Source: Chondrinema litorale (lineage in GTDB: Bacteria; Bacteroidota; Bacteroidia; Cytophagales; Flammeovirgaceae). Taken from it: a stretch of DNA of 64,000 nucleotides. Under the pieces are notes generated by a model. The model worked only from the letters and a program-made list of their open reading frames with translations, had not been told where the DNA came from and made no database searches. Position numbers and translations under genes: made by a program. The stretch spans positions 1 through 64,000 of the forward strand of contig NZ_CP111060.1 in the NCBI RefSeq assembly GCF_026250525.1, in the 5' to 3' direction. Positions 1-8,379 of the stretch are shown piece by piece. Numbering within the stretch: the first letter of the stretch is position 1; every line of letters starts with the position of its first letter.

Positions 1-1011
1 TCACTTACCAACATATATGAAGCTTGGGGACTATATCGGCTTAATAGAAACTGGCAATTCAAAATAGGGAGAATGGATCTTGATTATAATAACGCAAGGT
101 TTTTAGGAGATCTAGATTGGGCTGCTCAAGGCAGAAGTCATGATGCACTGGTGATTACCTATAAAACCGATAGTAGTGATTTTAGATTAGATATAGGAGG
201 TGCATTTAATCAATCTGGTTTTGAGCCCACAAAGTTATCAGAAACATTCTATACTGGGTTAAATAATTATAAAACCATGCAATTTATCTGGTTAAATAAG
301 AAATTTGATAATTCCGAAATTTCTGCAATTATTCAGAACGATGGCCGACAGATTCAATCTGACTCTTCTATTGCTTTCAGGCAAACTTATGGGTTAATGG
401 CAAGTAGCAAGCTAAATACAATTAATTTTACTGCAGAAGCTTATTTTCAGAGTGGAAAGAATGCTGCAGACAATGATGTAAATGCTTATATGTTAAGTGC
501 AAGCTTATCCATACCTACTCAATTAACTCCTATTACCTTTGGTTTTGATATGCTTTCTGGATCATCTATTAATAATACCAATGATAAATCATTCAATCCA
601 CTCTATGGTACGAATCATAAGTTTTATGGTTTTATGGATTATTTCTATGTAGGAAATACCCATGGCCAGCAGGGAAAAGTGGCTGGATTAATAGACATAT
701 TTTTAAAAACTAAATTTAAAGTAAACACTAATAGTAATTTACTTGCTCATGCACATATATTTAATAGTGCAGCCGACATTTACGATCCTGAAAATTTAAC
801 TTCTTCAGTAAGTAAATACTTGGGAACCGAACTCGATATTGTCTATAATTATACATTTGACAAAGATGTTGTTTTAAATATCGGGTACTCTCAAATGTTA
901 GCTGGAGAATCTATGGAATATATTAAAACTGCAGCTGGAGATCATGAAGCATTCAATAATTGGGTATGGCTTATGATTAGTTTCCATCCTAAATTACTTT
1001 TAGACAAGTAA
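1..1011 (+). CDS. Alginate-export-family outer-membrane beta-barrel protein (5' end outside window)
   Basis: The frame is open from base 1, so the N-terminus lies upstream; the first internal ATG is at 73 but coding clearly precedes it (the residues before it, ending FKIGR, continue the domain). The segment KIGR-x-DLDYNNARFLGDLDWAAQGR with following HDAL is typical of the alginate_exp barrel family, where a strand carries a substrate-path signature. The rest has alternating hydrophobic/polar strands and ends in an aromatic-rich C-terminal strand (WVWLMISFHPKLLL), as outer-membrane barrels do. Likely role: passive export or uptake of a polysaccharide or other anion across the outer membrane; the substrate is not shown by the sequence. 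Convergent with the next gene. Confidence 0.75.
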   Translation, partial: SLTNIYEAWGLYRLNRNWQFKIGRMDLDYNNARFLGDLDWAAQGRSHDALVITYKTDSSDFRLDIGGAFNQSGFEPTKLSETFYTGLNNYKTMQFIWLNKKFDNSEISAIIQNDGRQIQSDSSIAFRQTYGLMASSKLNTINFTAEAYFQSGKNAADNDVNAYMLSASLSIPTQLTPITFGFDMLSGSSINNTNDKSFNPLYGTNHKFYGFMDYFYVGNTHGQQGKVAGLIDIFLKTKFKVNTNSNLLAHAHIFNSAADIYDPENLTSSVSKYLGTELDIVYNYTFDKDVVLNIGYSQMLAGESMEYIKTAAGDHEAFNNWVWLMISFHPKLLLDK

Positions 1012-1113
1012 TGAAATTATTCTTGATTATTTTAAGTCTAAAATAAACATTAAAATCATCACACTGAACCAAAAATTTATGTGCTGAATTTGTATCAAAA
1101 CTTCTTATTCCAA

Positions 1114-1569
1114 TTAAGAAAGTAATAAACTTGATATAATAGTTTCATATGAAGTATTTCTTATATTATTATCTAACAAAAAGTTTTTTGCTGCTCCTTT
1201 ACTGGAAAATAAATTGATTTGAGTTTTTTCTAAATTTAATCCGGTTACTGTATCCTCTAGAAATTGCCTTCGCAGTAATTCTTCAGACACTAATATTACT
1301 ATCTTCTTAGAATAGTAATTTGCTCTTTTATTAATTATTTCTTTTATCCATTTTTGTATACTGGGTGTAGCTTTAAATTTAAGATGTCTTTCATCTAGCA
1401 ATAACCTTTCACATTTATATTGATCTTGATATAATAGGAATGTGAGAAATTCAGACTGAAATTGAGCAGGCAACATAGAATTTCTTGTAGGTAGCCATAC
1501 TATTTCCATCAACTTTAAGGATGACTGATAAGTTAATATCATAAATGAACTTTCATAAATAATTCTCAT
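1114..1569 (-). CDS. Hypothetical protein, STAS/SpoIIAA-like
   Basis: A 151-residue soluble protein without signal peptide. The layout (short strand-rich N-terminus, a TRNSMLPAQFQSE helix, a buried strand CERLLLDERHL, then a helix and KIVILVSEELLRR) resembles the small SpoIIAA/STAS-like proteins common in Bacteroidota, in which a central strand ends with a loop carrying D/E residues. That is a fold-level resemblance only; no catalytic motif is visible. An internal start at residue 9 (MILTYQ) is possible. The gene stands alone, convergent with the barrel gene on its left. Function unknown. Confidence 0.5.
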   Translation of the reverse strand: MRIIYESSFMILTYQSSLKLMEIVWLPTRNSMLPAQFQSEFLTFLLYQDQYKCERLLLDERHLKFKATPSIQKWIKEIINKRANYYSKKIVILVSEELLRRQFLEDTVTGLNLEKTQINLFSSKGAAKNFLLDNNIRNTSYETIISSLLLS

Positions 1570-1659
1570 TGATTGTTTTATGTAGTGTAGTTTTGGTTAT
1601 TAAATGGATATTCCAACAGCACATCTTTTATACTATATTTAATTTTAGTTTGTTCAAAA

Positions 1660-1688
1660 AAAGCCATTTCAATAGTTAGAATGGCTTT
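1660..1688 (-). terminator. Rho-independent terminator for the 2.5-1.8 kb minus-strand operon
   Basis: Perfect 9-bp inverted repeat AAAGCCATT (1660-1668) / AATGGCTTT (1680-1688) with an 11-nt loop. Read on the minus strand the second arm runs into seven T residues, the form of an intrinsic terminator. It lies about 140 bp past the stop of the DUF2490 gene. Confidence 0.7.
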
Positions 1689-1829
1689 AATCTAATACAT
1701 TATTATGCTTTTAATTTAAATTTTTTACTGTTCATGGTTATTATTATTAATAAATGTATTTGACTACACTTTGTTAGAAAATCATAAGGATTATTACCTA
1801 ATTTTGCCTCTACTATGTCTTGTTATAAA

Positions 1830-2522
1830 TCATATTTCTATGTACCAATTCAGACATGTCCAAAAACTATGTTGTGCAGATTGGTTCACAAAAGAACTTA
1901 TCCTATAATCTACTCCTGCTTCAATTTTATGAATTGTAGAAATTGAATATCCAAACAATGGTGCTAATCTAATTTCAATATCATATACAGAATTTTGTAT
2001 ACTATTAAGATATTCGTTACTTATTTTGAAATACAATTCTTTTAAATCTGCTGATTCACCATTTAAAGGAATCTCTGTTGCCAATCTATATCTTATCCTA
2101 AACGTTGTAGTTTCAGTAGATGAAAAAGTTTGGTCAGCAACAGCACGATGAGCCAATCTAAAACCAGACAACTTTTGTGTTACTGCATATTGCTGAATTA
2201 GACGATGAGTTGATCCTCCTTCACTAAAACGCAATAAATAACCGCCTGCAATTCTAGCATTTAGACCAACTTTTTTTGCTAATAGCACTGAATTATCAGT
2301 GAGTATATATTTGTACTTTTTATCATTTATAACATTAAATATTCCTTGTTCTAATAACTGGCGCGACTCTACTTTATAATTAATAGACCAATATTTAGCT
2401 AATTTATAATTAAAGTTGATGGATGGTAAACCGCCAATCTGATATCTACTTTGAGCCAATGTTGGATTTGAGATTAATGGCAAGAAGCAAAGAATAAATA
2501 ATAATGGTTCTTTAGTATTCAA
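1830..2522 (-). CDS. DUF2490 domain outer-membrane protein
   Basis: A 230-residue protein with an N-terminal signal peptide (hydrophobic LLFILCFLPLISNPTLAQ, cleavage after AQ). The mature part is a run of amphipathic strands with features of the DUF2490 family: an early NFNYKLAKYW block, the hydrophilic turn around residue 60-80, and an LRFSEGGSTHRLIQQY segment followed by LAHRAVADQTF and RIRYRLATEIPL. DUF2490 proteins are predicted small barrels of unknown function in the outer membrane of Bacteroidota. The start overlaps the end of the upstream gene by 11 bp, so the two are probably translated from one transcript. Confidence 0.75.
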   Translation of the reverse strand: MNTKEPLLFILCFLPLISNPTLAQSRYQIGGLPSINFNYKLAKYWSINYKVESRQLLEQGIFNVINDKKYKYILTDNSVLLAKKVGLNARIAGGYLLRFSEGGSTHRLIQQYAVTQKLSGFRLAHRAVADQTFSSTETTTFRIRYRLATEIPLNGESADLKELYFKISNEYLNSIQNSVYDIEIRLAPLFGYSISTIHKIEAGVDYRISSFVNQSAQHSFWTCLNWYIEI

Positions 2523-3099
2523 GATTACTGGAGTTTTTAAATACTATTCGAGCAGTTGAAAGCTTTTCTCCTGAATCGCTAAACAAATACTCGTATAAAT
2601 CGATATTTTTAGACTTCTTGCATTTTACAACTATCTCATAGCTTACAAAGTAATTCTTTGAACTTTCTCCTGTTTTAATTTTAGCTAATAAAACAGAAGT
2701 ATCACCTGTATATTGGATTTGAACTTTCCGTATTTTAAATTTTTCACAATCTTTACTAAGATGAGTTGTAAGTGCAACTTTTAGTGAGTTTGTTAAATCA
2801 CTCCATTCTGTCTCAACTTCTATATCTTGCAAATTTCCAATAGTATCAAATTCTACACTATGCCTTAGGTTATTATACTTGAATTTGGCTTCTATACTTC
2901 TACTGTCTAATCCTTCTTCTAAATACCATCTTATATTACTGGACACATCCAAAGAATCAAGAAAATTTAGTGCTTTTCTAGGAACATTTTTTTCACTTAA
3001 GTGACTCTCTTTTTCATACTTATGTTGAGCATATAGTGAATTAAAAAAAATGATTAGTAATATAATCACCTTAATTGAAATTACATATTTTTTAAACAT
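2512..3099 (-). CDS. Hypothetical secreted protein upstream of the DUF2490 gene
   Basis: About 195 residues. Starting at MFKKYVISIK (3099) gives a normal signal peptide with the hydrophobic core VIILLIIFFNSLYAQ; a start six codons further upstream (3117) is also open. The mature part has a domain with YLEEGLDSRSIEAKFKYN and VEFDTIGNLQDIEVE, a pattern seen in PepSY-like (PF11396-type) periplasmic proteins where the strand pair ends in a D-x-x-G-x-L-x-x-I/VE motif; this is suggestive, not certain. It is translationally coupled to the DUF2490 gene (11-bp overlap), so the two probably act together in the envelope. Confidence 0.55.
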   Translation of the reverse strand: MFKKYVISIKVIILLIIFFNSLYAQHKYEKESHLSEKNVPRKALNFLDSLDVSSNIRWYLEEGLDSRSIEAKFKYNNLRHSVEFDTIGNLQDIEVETEWSDLTNSLKVALTTHLSKDCEKFKIRKVQIQYTGDTSVLLAKIKTGESSKNYFVSYEIVVKCKKSKNIDLYEYLFSDSGEKLSTARIVFKNSSNLEY

Positions 3100-3311
3100 T
3101 GATGATATATTTATCATTTTTAATTATTGATATTGCTACTTTCTTGCTTTTTTACTCATTAAAAATAAAATGATTAGCTTTAACTTCTAAATCCCATCTA
3201 AAAATATATGGTATTTTTTTGCTAAATTTAGTCTTGCGAATACCTTATATTCAAAACTTAGCTTACTTACTTCTTTAAAGAATTATTAATGGTCTAATAA
3301 AAATTTCATTG

Positions 3312-3794
3312 ATGCTCACTTTAAAGTATATTCTCCTTTTGGAAGAATCAAAATCAGATCAAACCTTCATTAAAGGTGATTTATTTAGAAATGGTATTTT
3401 TGCTAACATAGCTTGTTGTGATACCAAAGAGGCATATTTAAGATATTTACATTGTTTTAAGCCAGATATTCTTTTATTAAATAATGTATCTAGTTTTGAT
3501 AATATGGAAGCATTACAAATCGCAAATAGTATTTATAAAAATATTCCTATTATTTATATTACAAAAACTGTTTCTGATGAGCTTTTAAAAACTTTGCTCA
3601 ATCGAATACAAGCCTTAATAACTAAAGATTGTTTAGAAGAACTAGTAACATTAATACAAATTATATGGTTAAATGTTTTATTAAAAAGTGAAAAAGAAAA
3701 TTGTAAAATGACTATTTTAAACAAAAGATTAAACAGTTTAAAATACCAGGTATCTTTACATATAGAAAACAAAAAAGTGTTTATTAACCTGTAA
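3312..3794 (+). CDS. Degenerate response-regulator receiver domain protein
   Basis: About 160 residues. The N-terminal 110 residues follow the receiver fold: strand 1 ending in EES (the acidic pair), strand 3 KPDILLLNN, strand 4 IPIIYITKT and an alpha5 region. The position of the phosphoacceptor Asp after strand 3 is occupied by Asn (LLLNN), and the strand-5 Lys is not evident, so the protein is probably not phosphorylated in the normal way. The C-terminus (KENCKMTILNKRLNSLKYQVSLHIENKKVF) is basic and may be a linker. ATG at 3312 was chosen over a TTG three bases upstream. No kinase is adjacent. Confidence 0.6.
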   Translation: MLTLKYILLLEESKSDQTFIKGDLFRNGIFANIACCDTKEAYLRYLHCFKPDILLLNNVSSFDNMEALQIANSIYKNIPIIYITKTVSDELLKTLLNRIQALITKDCLEELVTLIQIIWLNVLLKSEKENCKMTILNKRLNSLKYQVSLHIENKKVFINL

Positions 3795-4102
3795 AAATAA
3801 AGGTTATCACGAATGGTTTCTAAAGACTCTGTTGTTATGCTATAAACTTACAGGCTCTCACAGTGTTTTCCATATACTGATATTCATCTTTTTATATTTT
3901 GAAATTAATTTATTATGCCAAATTATATTTTGAATAACAGAACATAAAAGAGTTGCAAAAAAATCATAGTTCTTTTTCCTCTTCTACTTCACCCGGTTAT
4001 AATAACTACTGACCTTCTACATAGAAAGTAAATCATATAAATAAAATTAATAACTTTCTGTAAAAGAATCCTGTAAACTTATGAGTCCTTAACTATTGAT
4101 AA
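3795..4102. other. Intergenic region, nothing recognised
   Basis: 308 bp of AT-rich sequence. I see no gene, repeat or strong hairpin. Promoter elements for the TraB/GumN-like gene at 4103 presumably lie here, but no convincing TTG-N19-TAnnTTTG pair stands out. Confidence 0.5.
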
Positions 4103-5002
4103 ATGAAATTAATTACTTACATAATTTTATTACTAATTTACTACAATCATTTAGCCTTAGGATTTAATAATTTTATCCCTCCTACAATCATTAATCAAGA
4201 AGATAGTATTAATACTATTTTGTTTGAAATTAAATCTCAGGACACTGAAAAAATCTCTTATTTATTTGGTACTCATCATGCATTTGGTCAAACTTTTTTT
4301 GAATCTTTGAACGCAGCTAAGCAAGGGTTATTAAATTCAGATATGCTAATTGTAGAAAGTTTAAATATACCTGGTCAATTAGCTGAAGATATTATTAACC
4401 AACGTACCCTAGAAACTAATTGGTTAAAGTATTTAAGTAATGATGATTATCTTTTTGTCGATAGTATTTTCGCTAAAAGCAAAATTGACTTAAATAAAAT
4501 TATACCAACAGAACTGTATGTTTTTTTAAACAGGTATTATAATGAAACTATATGTCAGGCCAAACAAAGTGCGGATGAGAGATTATCATTAGACAACTAC
4601 ATTGCTAAAGTTGCTTCAGATAATGAGTTGAAGCTAATTGGACTTGAAACGGTAAAAGAGCAGTTAGAAATTATTAAAAAAGATGTTGAAGGAATGCCTA
4701 GAAAGGTACATAAAAAAAGACTTGAAACAATTCTACAAAAAATCCAAAGTAGTAACAATGATAACTGCTCTGAAATAGCTTGGTATAAAAATATGGACTT
4801 TGATTTTAACTTCGATCAGCCATGTCAAAATACACTTGTACTTACTAATAGAAATAATAGATGGCTAAAAGAATTATCAAATTATTTAAAAACAAAAAAT
4901 TGTTTCATTGCTGTAGGATTAAGTCATTTAATGTTTGAATGTGGATTGATAAACCAATTAAGAAAAATGGGATACACTGTAACTCCTGTACTTATAAAAT
5001 GA
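4103..5002 (+). CDS. TraB/GumN family protein
   Basis: 299 residues with a signal peptide (TYIILLLIYYNHLALG). The TraB/GumN signature is clear: an N-terminal LFGTHHAFGQTF motif with a nearby Ser/Asn-rich helix and a (I/V)VES element, a central LIGLETVKEQLEII motif, and a C-terminal CFIAVGLSHLMFECGL box followed by a helix MGYTVTPV. These G-x-x-H and G-x-E motifs are shared with the EreA/ChaN/TIKI group, whose TIKI members are metal-dependent proteases; for bacterial homologues the reaction is unknown. The mature protein is predicted to be periplasmic or surface-exposed. It appears monocistronic. Confidence 0.85.
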   Translation: MKLITYIILLLIYYNHLALGFNNFIPPTIINQEDSINTILFEIKSQDTEKISYLFGTHHAFGQTFFESLNAAKQGLLNSDMLIVESLNIPGQLAEDIINQRTLETNWLKYLSNDDYLFVDSIFAKSKIDLNKIIPTELYVFLNRYYNETICQAKQSADERLSLDNYIAKVASDNELKLIGLETVKEQLEIIKKDVEGMPRKVHKKRLETILQKIQSSNNDNCSEIAWYKNMDFDFNFDQPCQNTLVLTNRNNRWLKELSNYLKTKNCFIAVGLSHLMFECGLINQLRKMGYTVTPVLIK

Positions 5003-5392
5003 GTTTATTAAAATAAAACGATTGTCATTTAAATTGTAAATGTCACTTTAAATACTTCGCACATAATTATATTTTCTCAAAAAAGCACATAATGTGCCTG
5101 TATGTAAAGTGTACTCTAATAATGTCGTAAGTCAGTACTACTACAATGCATATCCCAGGCCAACCAAATACTTTTTAGAAGAAATGGATCAGCCAAGTGT
5201 GAAATATTCTGCCAGTTTAGTTAGGACGATAATAAAAAAGCTACTAGATGTGCGGGCATCAACTTAGTTTTAAGATCACTTACACATCGATAAGATTTTC
5301 AGCAAATTTATCTATACTATAGGTTTTTATGCTTATTTTTAGGCAATATGTATATAAAACACAATGCTATCGGTTTTTAAAATAAAATAAAG
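5003..5392. other. Intergenic region with a possible gene relic
   Basis: 390 bp. It holds a 13-bp palindrome GCACATAATGTGC (5087-5099) and, on the plus strand from about 5094 to 5266, a stop-free frame of some 57 codons without a start codon, which I cannot assign to a family. Nothing else is recognisable. Confidence 0.35.
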
Positions 5393-5941
5393 ATGATTAA
5401 TAAAAAAATCTTAAGACTTTATTTGATAATTTTCATTACTCCATTTTTAGTGAATTGTAGTAATGAGGATGTTATAGATAATGAACAGTATGTTGGTAAT
5501 TATAAAATCATATCTTTTCAATCCAACATCGCTGTTGATTTGAATAAAGATGGTATTACCTCTGAAGAATTAGTAAATGAAATAAATACTTTTGATTTTA
5601 ATGACTTGGAAATTAAACCTAACTTACTTTCATTTTTCTTTCCAAAGACTTGGATTACTTTTCAATATCCTAGTAGTCCTGAAGGTAGCATAGAGTTTAT
5701 TGATTATGGCTTTGGAACTACCTATCAATATGAAAAAAATTCATTTTCTTTAAATGGAAAAAGTTATGTAGAAGAAGCTTATATTGACAACACACAAAGT
5801 AATAAAACTGTAATGATTAATAGTAACTTAATTATAATTGATCATAATCATTTAAAAATATCTATCTCCAAAGAATATTATGATTTCAATTCAAATCAAT
5901 GGACTTTATTAGATATTGATGCAATATATGGGAAACAATAA
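5393..5941 (+). CDS. Hypothetical lipoprotein
   Basis: 182 residues with a lipoprotein signal peptide: charged MINKKILR, hydrophobic core, lipobox LVNC (Cys 22). The mature part begins with a lipocalin-like YVGNYKIISF strand and the acidic segment AVDLNKDGITSEELVNEI, a pattern common to small Bacteroidota lipocalin-like lipoproteins, and continues as beta strands. Predicted anchored in the outer membrane or facing the periplasm. The function is unknown. A strong palindrome follows the stop codon and may end the transcript. Confidence 0.65.
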   Translation: MINKKILRLYLIIFITPFLVNCSNEDVIDNEQYVGNYKIISFQSNIAVDLNKDGITSEELVNEINTFDFNDLEIKPNLLSFFFPKTWITFQYPSSPEGSIEFIDYGFGTTYQYEKNSFSLNGKSYVEEAYIDNTQSNKTVMINSNLIIIDHNHLKISISKEYYDFNSNQWTLLDIDAIYGKQ

Positions 5942-5965
5942 AAATACCGATAATCTAGTGGTCTG

Positions 5966-5987
5966 ACCTGAGTCATGTGACTCAGGT
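5966..5987. terminator. 22-bp near-perfect palindrome after the lipoprotein gene
   Basis: ACCTGAGTCA (5966-5975) and TGACTCAGGT (5978-5987) are exact inverted repeats separated by two bases. It sits 25 bp past the stop of the lipoprotein gene. It lacks a T-run, so it could be a factor-dependent terminator hairpin, or a protein-binding palindrome. Confidence 0.45.
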
Positions 5988-6226
5988 ATTGAATTTCGTA
6001 GTGATGCACCTACTTATCCAACCTAATAATCTCACGTGCAGCTACTGCCGCCGGGGTCCTGTATGTCTGTACCGGGTTATGCAGTCCGCTTTATACCTTT
6101 ACGGCTTGCTAGTGGTTCAAGGCATTGTCCCTACACACAAGGGAATTGTACTCTTTACATTAATAACTTACTTTAAAAGAAATAGTAACAGGTATTTTCA
6201 TTATTTGGATATAGTTTTAATTTAAA
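5988..6226. other. Unexplained GC-richer island
   Basis: Between two AT-rich lipoprotein genes, roughly 6030-6150 is markedly richer in G and C than its surroundings (for example GCTACTGCCGCCGGGGTCCT). The plus-strand frame covering 5977-6225 has no plausible protein character (no hydrophobic core pattern, no usable family signature). It could be a structured RNA or a fragment of a foreign element. Confidence 0.3.
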
Positions 6227-6274
6227 ATGAGCTATTGCTATAGTAGAATATTAAAGCCACTGAATGTTCAAATT

Positions 6275-6856
6275 ATGGTAAATAATTATTCGATTGTGAA
6301 AAAAATCAATTTATTGTTTTTACTTTTTTGCCTCACTAATTTAAATAGTTGTTTTTTATTATTAGATGATTTACCTGAATTACCTGAAGAAACAAAAAGT
6401 GGATTAGATACATTTGGAATGTTATTAAACGATGAAGTATGGGAACCATCTGTTCCAGGAATTTTAGTGCCAACATCTGATACAAAAGGTGTCATTTATA
6501 ACTCTGATTCTAAATCTATGAGATTCTTTGCTAAAAACAATTCTAAAGAAAATCATGAAATAATTGAATTTTTTATTCAAGATGTAAACGAAGAAGGAGT
6601 TTATGAAATAAAGATTAAAAATAGTATTGTTGATGAACCTTCTTGTACAGATAGTACTCGCTATAATCCTAATACTAACAATTCATATGATTGTGAGGAA
6701 GCTTATAAACTATTAAGTAATCAATCAGGTATTGTCAATATAAATTTTCTAGATACTATAAACAAAATAGTTGCAGGGACATTTGAAGGCGAATTGTTCA
6801 ATAAAAATGGACAAAAAATATCAATTACAGAAGGTAGGTTTGATTTTGAATATTGA
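6275..6856 (+). CDS. Hypothetical lipoprotein, DUF6252-like
   Basis: About 193 residues from ATG 6275, chosen because it gives a proper lipoprotein signal (VKKINLLFLLFCLTNLNSC, lipobox LNSC); an upstream in-frame ATG at 6227 would add 16 residues without a signal-like start. The mature part opens with an acidic linker, then MLLNDEVWEPSVPG, followed by strands such as SKSMRFFAKNNS and a C-terminal ITEGRFDFEY strand: the arrangement of DUF6252-type lipoproteins, in which a modified-substrate strand WxP is followed by a lipocalin-like sheet. Contains a Cys pair (EPSCTDS, SYDCEEA) that could form a disulphide. Function unknown. Confidence 0.6.
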   Translation: MVNNYSIVKKINLLFLLFCLTNLNSCFLLLDDLPELPEETKSGLDTFGMLLNDEVWEPSVPGILVPTSDTKGVIYNSDSKSMRFFAKNNSKENHEIIEFFIQDVNEEGVYEIKIKNSIVDEPSCTDSTRYNPNTNNSYDCEEAYKLLSNQSGIVNINFLDTINKIVAGTFEGELFNKNGQKISITEGRFDFEY

Positions 6857-7088
6857 TCTTATCATATATAATCCCTATCTATGTTAAATCACAACTTTCT
6901 CTATCCCCTTGCCTACTTTTCTAAAATACTATTCTCCCCTAACCATCCTTTTAAAAAATTTTTAGCCCCTTTAAAATCTCAATTTCAATGGTAATTTTCA
7001 CCGATTCCTGTAAATTTCAAACCATCCAAATTTTATTTGGGAGTAAAAATTGCTTATATTTCCTTTGTAAAAAAGATCGATCGCAAAC

Positions 7089-7754
7089 ATGGAATTAATA
7101 AAAATATATAATGGGAGTCTAGTTAATGCCAGAGAATTATGGGAGTTTTTAGAGGTTAATACTAAGTTTTCTATGTGGATAAACCGTATGATACAATATG
7201 GTTTTGAAGAAGGGAAAGAGTTTTTCCCAATTTTGGGAAAAACCCCTGAGAAAGGTGGTAGACCGAAAACAGAATATTATTTAACAATAAGTATGGCTAA
7301 AGAAATAGCTATGCTTCAAAGAAACGATAAGGGAAGAGAAGCTCGTAGATATTTTATAAAATGTGAGGAAACTCTACAAGCACTTAAGCAAGAAGATAAA
7401 AGGTTTGAGACTTTTTTAAAATTGGAGTCTACAAAAAATAGATTAAGAGAGAATATTGAAAATATAGGTGGTACCTACGAAGACTATCTTCAAATAGATT
7501 TAGACGGACGAAAAGTACTTTTTAATGGAAACCCCATTCCAGATGATGAATTACAAATAGTATTATTAAAAGGTCGTGATTTTGCTACTGAATTAACAAA
7601 TATGCATTTAAACACAGAAGAACATAGTGTTGATAATGCCAATATTCTCAATAAGGCTCACCACAAAGAAGTAAGAGAAACAATACAAAACAGTATGAAA
7701 ATTAACCCTGAAAACATCCCCACTAAAGAAAAAATTAAAAAGCTAGGAGAATAA
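7089..7754 (+). CDS. AntA/AntB-family antirepressor
   Basis: 221 residues. The first 95 match the AntA/AntB domain of phage antirepressors: NARELWEFLEVNTKFSMWI, the FEEGKEFFP element, then GRPKTEYYLTISMAKEIAML and a helix ending REARRYFIKCEE. The C-terminal half (from about residue 110) is unrelated to the usual KilAC domain and has no visible motif. In phages such proteins bind and neutralise a repressor; here, without other phage genes, it may modulate a plasmid or chromosomal repressor such as the XRE protein at 11.1-11.4 kb, which is inference. A perfect hairpin overlaps its stop codon. Confidence 0.8.
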   Translation: MELIKIYNGSLVNARELWEFLEVNTKFSMWINRMIQYGFEEGKEFFPILGKTPEKGGRPKTEYYLTISMAKEIAMLQRNDKGREARRYFIKCEETLQALKQEDKRFETFLKLESTKNRLRENIENIGGTYEDYLQIDLDGRKVLFNGNPIPDDELQIVLLKGRDFATELTNMHLNTEEHSVDNANILNKAHHKEVRETIQNSMKINPENIPTKEKIKKLGE

Positions 7755-7767
7755 TTTTTTATTCTCC
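7746..7767. terminator. Bidirectional terminator between antirepressor and lipoprotein genes
   Basis: GGAGAATAA (7746-7754) and TTATTCTCC (7759-7767) form a perfect 9-bp stem with a TTTT loop. The left arm contains the last codons and stop of the antirepressor gene. Placed between two convergent genes, it can end both transcripts. Confidence 0.55.
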
Positions 7768-7813
7768 TTCAATATTCCTATTCCTAAAAATCGGAAGTCT
7801 GATAATCAATAAG

Positions 7814-8284
7814 TTAATAATCTGCAGCATTATATGTTTGTTGAAAATTAGCAGAACCAGTCCCATCCAATGTAATAGTTTGAGTATCTATAATTTCATC
7901 ATTTATAAATATTGAAAGATTAATACTGGCAGTTTCACCATCTTCTACTCCCAATGTCCAAGAAATCAATGCTTGTATAGATATACTTTTTACTTTTTGC
8001 CTTGTAACTATGGTAAAGTTTGAATCTTCCAACTCACCTGATTCACTATACAAGGTTCCTTCCAATATCTCATTAGTCTCTGAGTTTTTAAAATCATCAT
8101 CTACTGCTTGATCTGTATCAAAAACCAATGACCTTAAGAACTTGTCATAGTTTCCTTCTTGTTCTATTTGCACTTTAAAAATAGCTGTATCAGAATCTTC
8201 TGGTGTTATATCATCCTCATCAATATCCGTACATGAAATTGCCAGAAAGAAAAAAGCTAAAAAATATAAGGCTGATTGTTTCAT
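7814..8284 (-). CDS. Hypothetical lipoprotein
   Basis: 156 residues with a lipoprotein signal (MKQSALYFLAFFFLAISC, lipobox AISC at Cys 18) followed by an acidic tether TDIDEDDITPEDSD. The mature part is beta-rich and ends in a repetitive INLSIFINDEIIDTQTITLDG strand pair. No family recognised; surface or periplasmic lipoproteins of this size are common in Bacteroidota. Convergent with the antirepressor gene and read in the same direction as the gene to its right. Confidence 0.6.
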   Translation of the reverse strand: MKQSALYFLAFFFLAISCTDIDEDDITPEDSDTAIFKVQIEQEGNYDKFLRSLVFDTDQAVDDDFKNSETNEILEGTLYSESGELEDSNFTIVTRQKVKSISIQALISWTLGVEDGETASINLSIFINDEIIDTQTITLDGTGSANFQQTYNAADY

Positions 8285-8379
8285 TTAAAATGGTTTTATA
8301 GTTTCATATAAATTGGATTCAAATACCTTGCTTATTCCTTCATCACTTAATTAAATTGAGAGATAATATAAATATTATT

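Noticed and set aside
5094..5266. Start-less open frame of about 57 codons
   Set aside because: No start codon, no recognisable family, so only noted as a possible relic.
6030..6150. tRNA or rRNA fragment in the GC-richer island
   Set aside because: A GGTTCAA-like word is present but no acceptor or anticodon stems can be drawn on either strand.
5977..6225. 82-codon open frame on the plus strand
   Set aside because: Covers the GC-richer island and the palindrome, has no ribosome site, no family signature and unnatural composition; likely non-coding.
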